A stretch of DNA of 64,000 bases. Origin: Actinernus sp. WN-2022. Taxonomy: Eukaryota; Cnidaria; Anthozoa; Actiniaria; Actinernidae. Position 1 is the stretch's first letter. The number at the start of each line of letters is the position of its first letter. The notes beneath the pieces were generated by a model, which saw only the letters and a list, made by a program, of their open reading frames with translations, was not told the DNA's origin and made no database searches. The position numbers and the translations under genes were made by a program. Where the stretch lies: NCBI GenBank assembly GCA_030867875.1, contig JAOWCC010000936.1:76479032-76543031 (forward strand). The letters run 5' to 3'. Positions 52,720-62,894 of the stretch are shown here, piece by piece.

Positions 52720-53575
52720 GTTGCAGCTCGGGATTGGACTTTCTGTAATGTGTCTTTAAGAACCTTTCCATAAGTATCCCATAAGGGGTTTTCTCAAAGT
52801 TGTTCTCAAAAGTAAGCCTTTTATCAATTTCAACCCGGGCATTTATGGGAATTCACTCGTGAAACCTGGTATTGTCTATAGAAATAGTGCTTGACAAATC
52901 CCCAGTTTTGTTATTTAAATTATAGGCAGATCCAATAATCCGCATTAGCTTTGTTTTAGAAGGGTGAAGCTGAAGTTTATTCACAGCGAGCCATGCAATC
53001 ATATATTATCGAGATCAGAATTTAGATTAGACGCAAGTTCAGCTAAAAGTGAGAATGCAAAGATTTAAGTATCATCTGCATATAAACATATGGAGTGGTA
53101 GATGTAAAGATGTAAGACAGTTAGGCAAATCATTGATATATAAAGAAGAAATAATAAGGGTCCGAGAATCGAACTTTAGGAATTCCACAATCTCTTTTGG
53201 CGATGACAAGTATCCGTTTACGAAGCATTGCTGATTTCTGCCAGTAAGATAAGTATCAAACCATTTTTGTTCTAACTGCCTGAAACCCCGTCAAAACTCC
53301 ATTTTGTCAAGCAGAATCGAATGGTCAATTGAATCGAATGCTTTACGAATGTCCAAAAACCCGCACTACACCTGTTAATTTCCCATTGTCCATGTTTTCG
53401 AACCATTCGTCGCACATCTGTATAAGGGCTGAAACAGTTGAATGTAAAGGAAAGCATTGAATTTTCAATAAGGTATCTATATAGTTGTCGGAATACCTCT
53501 TTTTCAAAAACTTTACTTATTATCGGTAAGATTGAAATTGGCCGATAATTCCCTATTTCACGACGGTCATCCCGC
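52720..53575 (-). pseudogene. Non-LTR retrotransposon reverse transcriptase, degraded
   Basis: On the minus strand, successive frames give IGNYRPISILPIISKVFEKE, then LDIRKAFDSIDHSILLDKM (catalytic block A), then YADDT (catalytic block C) in another frame. These are ordered RT motifs of a CR1/L2/jockey-type LINE. Stops and frameshifts between them show it is dead; endonuclease and N-terminal parts are missing. Confidence 0.8.
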
Positions 53576-53615
53576 TTTGAATATTATATATAGACCCTGT
53601 GCAGGTTACGTCATA

Positions 53616-53690
53616 GCCGCCATGTTGGTGTACAGTTAACAATAGATTCTTCGTTAGCTTCTTTTGTTCTGTACACCAACATGGCCGCCA
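53616..53690. repeat. Short inverted repeat (gccgccatgttggtgtacag)
   Basis: The arms gccgccatgttggtgtacag and ctgtacaccaacatggccgc surround about 33 bp. It may be the edge of a small element. Confidence 0.65.
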
Positions 53691-56280
53691 TGCCCTTTGT
53701 CATTTGAATCTCTGGGGATTGAGTGCAAACCATCTATTGGCGCGCGCATTTTTTCAATCTTCAACAAAGATCCCAGTAGAAAGTGACAGGTAAAGTATCA
53801 CTACGATCAATTTTTGTCATATCAATGTTATTGCATATTCATAAAGTAGAGTTGATATATTATTACCAGTTCAAATCGTTTTTCGATACGACGACAAGAA
53901 GTCTTATTTTCTGAATTCTGAATGTTGAATCTAAACGTCCGCCATTTCTGGAGGCCGTTCCCTTTGTTCAGTTTTATACAAAGGGTCATTCAGCGGAAGT
54001 GACGTCATACACTCAACGCTCGCCTGCACAACACAACGCCTTGGAGGCATATTTCTACTAAAAACGTCTTCACGTACACAAGAAGAAAGTTATATTTATC
54101 TTTGCGAGGTTGGCTACTTTTTATGCACACTACTTCGCGTGACGTAGTTGTCGTGTTACGTGAACGATATCACTTCCACTGAATAATGAAAACGGCTTCC
54201 AGTAATGGCGGATAGGTTTTACCGGTAAACTCTCCTAAAATTGTGGTTTAACTTGCCCATTTCGGAATATTTTTACTATTTCGGATATTTCTATCACTGG
54301 ATGACCTATTGACACTGAAGACCACTGAAAAAGTGGCAAATCGAAATGGTAAATTTTCGTCGTAGTGGATAAAGATAAAAGTCAACGATGGTGCTATTGT
54401 GTCTGATGCATGCAATCTTCAAATCCTTGGCCGGGATTTTATCGAGGCCTGTGCTCTTAGACACTTTCGACAGTTTTGTCTTTTGTCTTTCATAGTTCGC
54501 GCATTAGGTGTGACGCTTGATCAAACGTGTGTAATAAGAATTTTTAAACTTGTTTTCCTTTTGTGTGTGCTACATAAAATCTTATTGTTAATCAAAACCG
54601 TGATTTTGACCGGCCCTATAACGTAAGACCTGCATCCCCGCCCTCTTATGTATGGAGTCCCCCCCCCCCCCCCGGCCCCCGGGCTCGTTCCAAGTCCCTT
54701 GACCAGTTTTTTTCTTTCTTGTATTTTCTTAGATACGAGTCAGCATCTCCCCTTCTTTGTGGAATAATTGTTATTGCGAAATTCACCTTAGTACTCTTCA
54801 CTTGTTACTTCTGAAGAAATATCGTAATTGATCACGGATTGCTCTGTGATTTACAATATTGGTGAGCAACAATGGTCATGCGAATTGTAGTTTTTGGCTG
54901 CAGTTAAGAATGCCTTCATCTTGTCCTCAGGAACATTAAAGCATGGATCTCAAACTATTCCAATATGGTCGCCAAAAATCAAGAGGGGGTGGTCTATCTC
55001 TTCGTGCTTCTTAGATAGTCTTGGCACTTTGACAGAGTCACAGAGTCACCTTAATACCATTTTGTGACAGTTTCCGTGGAAACGTGCAATGTGACCTCAG
55101 TTTGAACTCTAATTTTAAGGGAAATTGGGAAAAGCCTCCTGGACGACGGTAAAAGTTGTTATATAGTGAGTATTTTCATGCAAGTGAATCAAGGTTTAGA
55201 ACTAGGTTTGTGCACACTTTGCTGCTCCAATTTGAAAAGTTGGTTATTACATAGTTAATAGAGTGGAATGGTTATGAAACCCGGAAAACTTCAAAGGGGC
55301 TAACAAAGGTGCTGCGATTTATGTTGGAAGGGGGCAAGACAAAAGATTGTGCAGGGTCATAGTTCATTAGCGTCCCCTGAACGACTGAACTCACACTTTC
55401 TATTGGCTGATTGATTAACACATTGGAATTTCTATTGTGTTTTGTGCAGGGTCACGGTTGAAAAAAGCTAACAAAAGGCAAGTTTGAAATTTGATATCTT
55501 CAAGGATAACCAACTTTCTAAATTGGAATCGAACAGCCGGCAAAGTGTGAACTAACCGGCCTTGATTCATTTGCATGAAAATACCTATACTATATATATA
55601 TATGATTTCTTCCATGGAAACTGTCACAAAAATGTGTTAAGGTTGTAACTTTATCAAATTGTCAAGATTATATCTCACACGCACAAAGAGACAGACCACC
55701 CCCTTATTTGATTTGTGGCGGCCATATTGGAGACCCATGCCATAACGCCCCTGACTCAAAGCAAACAATAACGCGTAGCAGTATAATTTTTGTGGCGTGT
55801 CTGTTCTTGGCGGTACTAACATTTGCTCGATCAGTGTGGATGTTAAAAGAAGTGACTTCTGGTATAATTTTGATACTTATTGAGCCGCTGTATATCTCAT
55901 TCTGTAAGGCAAATGACGAAAATTCCGAGAGCAAGTCGAGACGTTTGCCCCCAAAGAAGAGAACATAGGCGGTTTTACGTCAGTTGAATACGACTATCAG
56001 AATCCTTTGCGCTGATTCTTTCTAATTTGGTATTCTCAGAGGAGTTTAAAAATCTGAATTTTAAAAAAAGAATTCGTAAAGGATTCTGGTATTCAACTGA
56101 TCATGAGGTAATAATGCAAACCGGAAATTGGAATTAAAGGTCTTATGACCAGCATATTTAGTGGCAAATGCAACATATTTTGACATCTCGTTCCCAGAGC
56201 CCGCGCGTAGCATGTTGCATGCACCGCTCTTCAGCCGTATTTTTTTAGTGAGGTCGGCCTTGAGTTCACTAACTATATCA
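53691..56280. other. Intergenic region
   Basis: Contains a loose inverted repeat (about 53,988-54,190, caagcggaagtga-like ends), a poly-C run (54,661-54,674), and a partly duplicated segment around tttccgtggaaac and tttccatggaaac (about 55,070 and 55,608). No gene is supported. Confidence 0.45.
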
Positions 56281-56651
56281 CAACCATGTCCACAATGAGC
56301 GAAAGCCCTAGTCAAACTATCGAACATTGAACCATGTCCATAAGGAGCTCAAGCCCTCGTCAAATTTAACTATTGAACATCGTTGGCTGCACGAGCAACC
56401 ATGTCCACAAGGAGCTCAAGCCCTCGTCAAACTATTGAACATTGTTGGTTGCACGATCAACCATGTCCACAAGGAGCTCAAGCCCTCGTCAAACTATTGA
56501 ACATTGTTGGTTGCACGATCAACCATGTCCACAAGGAGCTCAAGCCCTCGTCAAACTATTGAACATTGTTGGTTGCACGATCAACCATGTCCACAAGGAG
56601 CTCAAGCCCTCGTCAAATTATTGCGGAACATTGTTGGTTGTGTGCACGATC
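56281..56651. repeat. 62-bp satellite, six units
   Basis: Units start at about 56281, 56330, 56396, 56458, 56520 and 56582. The last four are nearly identical (ccatgtccacaaggagctca, then agccctcgtcaaactattg). The open frames that cross it are a by-product of the repeat. Confidence 0.92.
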
Positions 56652-57049
56652 AAACTTTATTGGATGAAAATGTTGGGGTGGTGGCCAAACGCTGTCAATC
56701 ATTAATTTTGTTCAACCGAACGCAACCCTTCATCCAACATTCGATCAAGCAAAACTATATGATGGTCCAACATTGTCCAACATGGGACGAAAAAATATCG
56801 AACAATGTTGGTTGGGACTTGATCCCTGGACGGCCTTTGTCATTCTCCGATGTGATAAGAAAGAACCTCCGCTTCCATGAGCAATATTGTTTATATAATA
56901 ATCAGTCCGAAACGCACGCTCTGATTGGTCAAGAGCCGTGTGTTATTAGAGGACACACACGTGGATGGCGTCATGAGCGCGTGCAACCAATTTCTCAACT
57001 CGTTTTGATTGGATATTTTCATAGTTTTTAGTTTGCAATTATTATATAA

Positions 57050-57212
57050 AACAAATAGATTCCATTCTGCCGTGCGTCTGTCCTATATAGATGTACAGAT
57101 GACGTCACACTCGACTGCGTCTCGTGGCGCACTTCCTTGTTCTCTTCACGTCGTGACATCATATGTGCATCTATAAGAGGACAGATGCACGGCAGAATGG
57201 AATCTATTTGTT
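57050..57212. mobile_element. 163-bp hairpin element
   Basis: Arms of about 60 bp start with aacaaatagattccattctg and end with its complement. It lies 207 bp upstream of the gypsy element. Confidence 0.8.
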
Positions 57213-57419
57213 AAGTAAGTAGAGGCTGCGTGCAGAACGTACTCGGGCTGTATTTAAGTGTATTGCGTCCGTTTTAGTGACACGTATTAATTTTGAGTGT
57301 TGGGTAGAATATTGTCCCCTCCCCCTCCTTCCTCTTTTGTCCTTGCCCCATACTTGATTCTTCCCAGCCTCGTTCAAATATAGCCCGACTCCCCAAGTAC
57401 CAAATAGAACGCCTGCAAA

Positions 57420-57605
57420 TGTCTGAGTCGTTTTATCGTTACTATTTAAATGTTATATCGTTATTATTATTTACTAAACTAAAAACTGAATACACAGTAA
57501 ACAGTGTCAGTGAAGTGGCCTGGGGTCGAGTGTGTGTTTTGACTAGTTCGGATTTCTGTATAACGGAACTTGTGTTAAACCTCAATACAAGCAAAGGTTA
57601 CTACA
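57420..57605 (+). repeat. 5' LTR
   Basis: Starts tgtctgag and ends ttactaca. The 88-bp 3' part (57,518-57,605) matches the 3' LTR with two substitutions and one small indel; the upstream part is more diverged. Confidence 0.75.
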
Positions 57606-57620
57606 TTGGCGAAGAGGTAG
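57606..57620 (+). other. Putative primer-binding site
   Basis: ttggcgaagaggtag directly follows the 5' LTR, the place of the tRNA primer site. The tRNA was not identified. Confidence 0.4.
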
Positions 57621-57648
57621 TTAGTTAGTTTCTCCAGATTCTAGTAGA

Positions 57649-58480
57649 ATGGCTACTTACGGTACTGTAGGTGAGTTCAAGGAGTCGGAAGAAACATGGA
57701 CCCAATATGTGGCGCGTTTAGAGCAATATTTCGTAGCCAACGACGTGAAAGCCGAAGCGAAGCAACGAGCGATTCTCCTTAGTGTTTGTGGCGCCAAACC
57801 GTATACCCTAATACGAGACCTACTACAACCCAACAAACCAGCAGAAGAGAGCTTCAAAAAGATCATGCATAGAAGAGCTGGGAAAGCACTATTCACCGAA
57901 GCCGAGTGAGATTGTAGAACGGTTTAAATTTCACAACAGAAGTCAAGGAGAGGACGAGACGGTTGCCGTGTTTGTCACGGGACTACGAAAACTAACCGAA
58001 CATTGTAAATTTGGAGACTCAATGGAGGATATGCTTAGAGACCGTCTAGTTTGTGGAATAAGGGATGAGAAAATCCAGAGAAGGCTGTTGGCAGAGCCGG
58101 GGTTGACATTAAAAAGAGCCGTAGAGCTTAGTTTAGCACTTGAGTCAGCCACCAGACACGTGGTTGAAATGAACAAGCAACCCGAGACACCGAACAATCT
58201 TCATCGAGTAGTCTCCAGAAATCAAGCCAGCCAAGCATACGTATGCTATCGTTGTGGGGGAAGCACGAAGCTTCCTCGTGTAGATTTAAAGAAGTCAGGT
58301 GTTTCAAGTGTGACAGGAAAGGACACTTGGCGAAAATGTGCAAGGACAGGTCGAACGGAGGCCAAAGCAAGAACAACAACAAGGCTGACAAGGAGGGCAG
58401 CCAAGCGACGAATCAACTCAACGAACCAAGTGACGGAGATGTTTACACGATGTACCATGCGAACGAAGAGAAGGTAAAAG
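57649..58480 (+). pseudogene. gag: gypsy gag, two frameshifts
   Basis: The first frame (57,649-57,909) starts MATYGTVGEFKESEETW and covers the capsid N-terminus. The homology then continues in frame 2 (about 57,870-58,252, with FVTGLRKLTEHCKFGDSMED) and returns to frame 1 for two zinc knuckles: CYRCGG-type, and CFKCDRKGHLAKMC (Cx2Cx4Hx4C). The Gag protein would package RNA. It is broken at about 57,870-57,905 and about 58,250. Confidence 0.85.
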
Positions 58481-58868
58481 CTTATGAACTAGACATTGAA
58501 CTTTGCGGAGAACCAGTTAAAATGGAAATTGACACGGGCGCGACAAGGCCCATTAATGAAGTGACATTCAACAGGTTACGCGACAAGTTGAAACCCCTCC
58601 AAACAACGACGGCGGTGCTAACCACATATACAGGAGAGAAAATACCCATTAAAGGGACGGCACTTGTCCCCATTAAGTATGAGGGGCAACTCCATGAATT
58701 ACCAGCCATGGTGGTTGAGACCAAAGGCCCAAATTTGCTTGGAAGAGATTGGCTTAAAAAGGTCAAGATTAACTGGAACACTGTTTTTAAAGTCACTGAG
58801 AGTAACACTCGTCTAACCCAAGTGCTAGACAGCCATCAGGAAGTTTTTAATTTGGAGAGGGTCTTGGC
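58480..58868 (+). pseudogene. pol: gypsy aspartic protease domain
   Basis: The catalytic Asp-Thr-Gly is present (MEIDTGAT, about 58,522-58,545), followed by the flap region and LLGRDWLKK. The frame is fused in phase with the zinc-knuckle part and ends out of frame at about 58,868. Confidence 0.8.
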
Positions 58869-59753
58869 ACTCTTAATGGTCCCAAAGCCAAGATTTATGT
58901 TGAACCAAACACAGAGCCCAAGTACATGAAAGCCCGGTCAGTTCCATACGCCCTCAAGGCCAAGGTAGAACAGGAGTTGGAGCGACTGCAAGGCGAAGGC
59001 ATAATATCTCCTGTTGAATTCAGTGAATGGCTGCCCCAATTGTTCCTGTCGTCAAGTCCAATGAATCAGTACGCATATCTGGGGACTATAAATGCACGGT
59101 TAATCAGGCATCTAAACTGGATAATTATCCAATTCCCAAGACCAAAGACCTACTTGCAACACTAGATGGAGGAAACAAATTCACAAAGCTCGACATGTCA
59201 CAGGCATATCAACAATTGTCACTGGAAGAGGATTCTAAGAAATACACAACCATCGATACACACAAGGGACTCTCTACGTACAATAGACTACCCTTCGGGG
59301 TTTCTTCAGCACCCGGAATATTTCAGCGCACTATGGATAATTTGTTGCAAGGGATACCTCATGTTGTGGTACGCATCGACGATATATTGGTGAGTGGTAA
59401 AGATGACTTGGAGCACTTGGCCAATGTGAATGCTGTGCTAGATAAACTGTCTATGGCAGGGCTAAAGTTACGAAAGGAGAAATGCTTTTTCATGCAGCCA
59501 GAAGTTACATATTGTGGAAATGTAATCAATGGACAGGGAATCAAACCTGTCTTGGACAAGGTTGACGCCATCAAGGTGCTCCTGAGCCTAAGGATGTGAG
59601 CCAACTGCGAGCATTTCTAGGTATGTTGAATTACTACCATAAATTCTTACCAGACATTGACTTCTTAGTCAAGGAGTAAAGTGGGAATGGAAAAAGGAAC
59701 AACGAGCAGCATTTCAACGAGCAAAGGAACTTCTGAAATCAGCCCAACTACTA
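58869..59753 (+). pseudogene. pol: gypsy reverse transcriptase domain, frameshifted
   Basis: The ordered motifs include KLDMSQAYQQL (block A Asp), LPFGVSSAP, then VVVRIDDILV where Tyr is expected before Asp-Asp; here it is Arg. Frame changes occur at about 59,035, 59,580 and 59,670. It would copy RNA into DNA; the substitution and breaks make it inactive. Confidence 0.85.
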
Positions 59754-60165
59754 GTGCACTTTGATCCAGAGAAAGAGCTTATCCTCGCAAGTGATGCCTC
59801 CAATTATGGAGTGGGCGATGTTCTATCGCACTGGATGGAAGATGGGAGTGAACGGCCCATTGGGTACGTCTCTAGATCTCTCTATGCAGCAGAAAGGAAC
59901 TATTCAACGCTGGAGAAGGAGACGCTGGCATTCATACGGTGTTAAAAAAAATCACCAATTCCTTATGGACACACCTTCATAATTAAGACGGATCACAAAC
60001 CATTAGAAGGATTGCTCAATGAAAAGAAAGGAATCCCCTGTCAAGCAGCACCACGAATTCAACGATGGGCCCTCACCTTAGCAGCATATGAGTACAAAAT
60101 CGCATACAAGGCAGGCTCAACCAATGGAAATGCTGATGCCTTGAGCAGACTCCCATTGCCCACTA
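59754..60165 (+). pseudogene. pol: gypsy RNase H domain
   Basis: Contains LASDASNYGVGDVLSH (catalytic Asp), ERNYSTLEKETLA (catalytic Glu), a stop at about 59,943-59,945, then TDHKPLEGLL and NGNADALSRLPL in the downstream frame. It normally removes the RNA strand during reverse transcription. Confidence 0.82.
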
Positions 60166-61223
60166 TGCCAGAGGCTGTGCCACTACCAGGTGAGACTATC
60201 TTATTAATGGAACACTTAGAAGAGACACCTGTATGTAGCAGTCAGATTAGAGATTGGACCGCAAGGGATCCAATCATCTCACAAGCAGTACAGTTCACTT
60301 TGGCAGGTTGGCCTACAGAGTGTACTTCTGATGAGTTTAAGCCATACTTCCAAAGGAAGACAGAGTTGAGTGTGGATGAAGGGTGTTTGTTATGGGGGTC
60401 CAGAGTAGTTGTCCCACCCCAGGGAAGATCAAAGGTACTAACTGAACTACACGAGGCCCACCCGGGAGTCTCACACATGAAGGCTCTTGCACGCAGTTAC
60501 GTTTGGTGGCCAGGGATGGACCAGGGAATCGAGCAGGAGGTTAAGACCTGTGAGGCATGTCAACGGCATCAGGTAGCCCCAGCGGAGGCCCCCCTGCATC
60601 CCTGGGAGTGGCCCGGACAACCGTGGTCCAGACTCCACATAGAGATATTTGCTACGCACGGATTGCCAGAGACGGTAGTGAGTGACAACGGTACAAATTT
60701 TACAAGTGCTGAATTTGCTGAATTCATGAAGAGAAATGGCATCAAACACATTAGAGTTGCCCCCTACCACCCTGCTTCTAATGGCCAAGCAGAACGTGCT
60801 GTGCGCATATTTAAAGAAGGATTTGTGAAGATGAAATCTGGAAGTGTGCAAACTAAGTTGTCCCGATTCCTTCTGAGTTACCGTACAACACCCCACACAA
60901 CAACGGGAGTTCCACCTGCACAGTTACTCATGAAGAGGAAACCACGTGTTCTGCTCGATCTGTTACAACCGGATATCAGAGAGAGGGTCAGGACCAAACA
61001 GTCTCAGCAAAAGACAAGACATGATTATCATGCCCGAGAGAGAGAACTACCATTGGAGGAAGCTGTCTATGCTAGAGATTTCAGACAGAAGAAAGCATGG
61101 GTACCAGGAACCATCGTCAAGAAGTCAGGCCCTGTGTCCGCTGAGGTACAGCTAGAAGATGGTACAGTCATCCGACGTCATCAGGACCACCTACGCCACC
61201 GTACTGATTCAGGCCAAAGTTAA
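60166..61223 (+). pseudogene. pol: gypsy integrase, lacking the first catalytic Asp segment
   Basis: The HHCC zinc domain is intact (H in LHEAHPGVSH, CEACQRH). RLHIE joins directly to IFATHGLPETVVSDNGT, omitting roughly 40 residues of core that should carry the first Asp. The second Asp (SDNGTNF) and Glu (NGQAERAVR) remain, followed by a C-terminal domain ending HRTDSGQS. The frame itself is open for 403 codons from 60,012, so the deletion is in frame. Confidence 0.85.
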
Positions 61224-61389
61224 CTGGATATTGACATACCGGAGACCATGCTACAATGACCAATGGCACCGACACTGGAGGAGCAGCCAGGTCATCTGAA
61301 ACAAGCTGAAGAGATAAAAAGAAGATAATTATATTGAAGACGCAAGCGGGAGACACCTGCATATTTAAGGGACTATGAACTTTGAACTG

Positions 61390-61545
61390 TGTTTATGTTC
61401 ATTTAGTTTACATTGTTATATTGTCAATACTGTTTATCGACTTAGTGGGGAGGAATGAAAAAGCCTGGGGTCGAGTGTGTGTTCTGACTAGTTCGGATTT
61501 CTGTGTAACGGAACTTGTGTTAAACCTCGAGCAAAGGTTACTACA
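61390..61545 (+). repeat. 3' LTR
   Basis: Starts tgtttatg and ends ttactaca. The last 83 bp match the 5' LTR closely. A purine-rich run just upstream (agataaaaagaagataat, about 61,311) may be the polypurine tract region. Confidence 0.7.
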
Positions 61546-62330
61546 GTCAGCAAACATAACAACACAACACCACGCAGTTGGGCAGGCTAACACGATAGAG
61601 CTCGAACTAGCTGTTTCGTCCGCCTTTATAGCACAGCACACATAAGCAAGAGTAAATAAGCCTCAGTCTCTCTGGTTTTGGGATGTACAATAACGAAGTG
61701 CATGTTCCTCTATCATTATTTTCAGGCGTTTCGTTGAAGGTTTTACCACTGCATAGGAGACCCATGCAAGGGCCTATGCAGGCTTGATGTTTGTGAATTA
61801 TTACGCAAGGTTTGAATGATAAAGGGGCTGTATGGGGATTTGCGATCTGTGAAACTGATATCTCTATCGCGATCTGTATATATTGCAATAAAGTAAATGT
61901 AACCTGCCTGAAGAGCCGTTGATGTCCTTCTTGTTCTCTGGTCGCAATTTAGACTAATTTTAACCCTCTCTTAATCCCCCTTAGAACAAAGGCAAGGAAG
62001 GAGTTCGAGCTCACACACACTCGATCGATTGACCTACATAGTTCTTTGGTGAAATCACGTCCCCTCCCCGTTCTATAACAGGTCTATAACTTTTTCAACC
62101 AAAGAGTGGAAATTAACTTACCATTGGATAGGATTTTGTAACCTGTGTTTGAATAGACATTGTTTGGGAAGAAAGTGTTCAATTGCGGGAGAGAAATGCT
62201 GAACCTGTGTGTGTAGGTGGAAAATTCCCGTAGACGTAGTTGGAATGTTCATGCCGATCCTTTCCTCCCTTTTTCTGGGAAACTGGGTTTCCGAGGGTGC
62301 GCCGAAATTTACTGATCTGAGCTACCCTGG
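61546..62330. other. Intergenic region after the gypsy element
   Basis: I see no gene or recognisable repeat with firm support here. Confidence 0.45.
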
Positions 62331-62531
62331 TGCCTGTTCCAGGCTCTCAGATCATTGGGAAAAAGGCAGGCGAAAAAAAGAAGAGGGGGACTGGGAGAGA
62401 AAGGGGAAAGCGGAAAAGGAGAGCACTACTCAGTTTCCGCTTTTCCCTTTCTCTCCCCCAGTCCCCCTCTTCTTTTTTTCGCCTGCGTTTTTCTTTCGCT
62501 TGCTTACAATCTGAGAACCTGGAACAGGCTA
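62331..62531. mobile_element. 201-bp hairpin element with about 90-bp arms
   Basis: The arms run from tgcctgttccaggctctcag to the complement ctgagaacctggaacaggct, with a purine-rich inner stem (gaagagggggactggg and its complement). Open frames here are by-products of the low complexity. Confidence 0.85.
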
Positions 62532-62825
62532 CTCGCTCCTCAGGCGATCGCAGCGCTTTCCGTTGGCTTAGAGAGGGCAGTAGAACCTCTGGCATCCAAA
62601 ATCTGAGATAAACTTAGTAGCTCACTTTCGATATATACTTTACTTGTCACACACAATGGTTTCAATATGAGGCTCCGAGTAAATTAAATATTATAGGTAT
62701 ATTCTCCGAGAAAAAAAAAATTTCATTACCAAGTTGTGCGTGACAAGTGGCCGTAAGTTTGTTGATTTTTCCAAAAGTCGAGATTACCCATAACGCACCG
62801 CTAGCGTCGTACAAGGAGCAACAAC

Positions 62826-62894
62826 ATGGCGGATCTAAGAAGGGGTTTACAGAACTCGAATTTTGGACGACAAGTTCAAGATAGCAACCACGAA
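62826..62894 (+). CDS. Possible first coding exon of an unidentified gene
   Basis: ATG within aacatggcgg (a context like the YY1-type element often found at animal start sites) opens 23 codons, MADLRRGLQNSNFGRQVQDS..., ending in phase 0 before GTAAGG. A following exon could begin at 63,006 (after gattgcag) and another at 63,897 (after tctttacacag, a good polypyrimidine acceptor), where a frame stays open to the window edge (MVPDEADGPSFVTLDHETI). I could not link these exons in frame with confidence, and I do not recognise the protein. Confidence 0.35.

Larger units (their letters stand above)
57420..61545 (+). mobile_element. Ty3/gypsy LTR retrotransposon, decayed
   Basis: Order LTR, gag, protease, reverse transcriptase, RNase H, integrase, LTR; integrase after RT marks Ty3/gypsy. 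At least six frameshifts or stops and an internal integrase deletion make it inactive. No certain target duplication: gcaaa precedes the 5' LTR (57,415-57,419) and recurs at 61,550-61,554, four bases after the apparent 3' LTR end. Confidence 0.9.

Noticed and set aside
56504..57031. 175-aa coding gene
   Set aside because: Its first part is the 62-bp satellite in translation (repeated ARSTMSTRSSSPRQTIEHCW); there are no splice signals or recognised domain.
62209..62611. Several open frames of 80-100 aa on both strands
   Set aside because: They are translations of a purine/pyrimidine-rich hairpin element.
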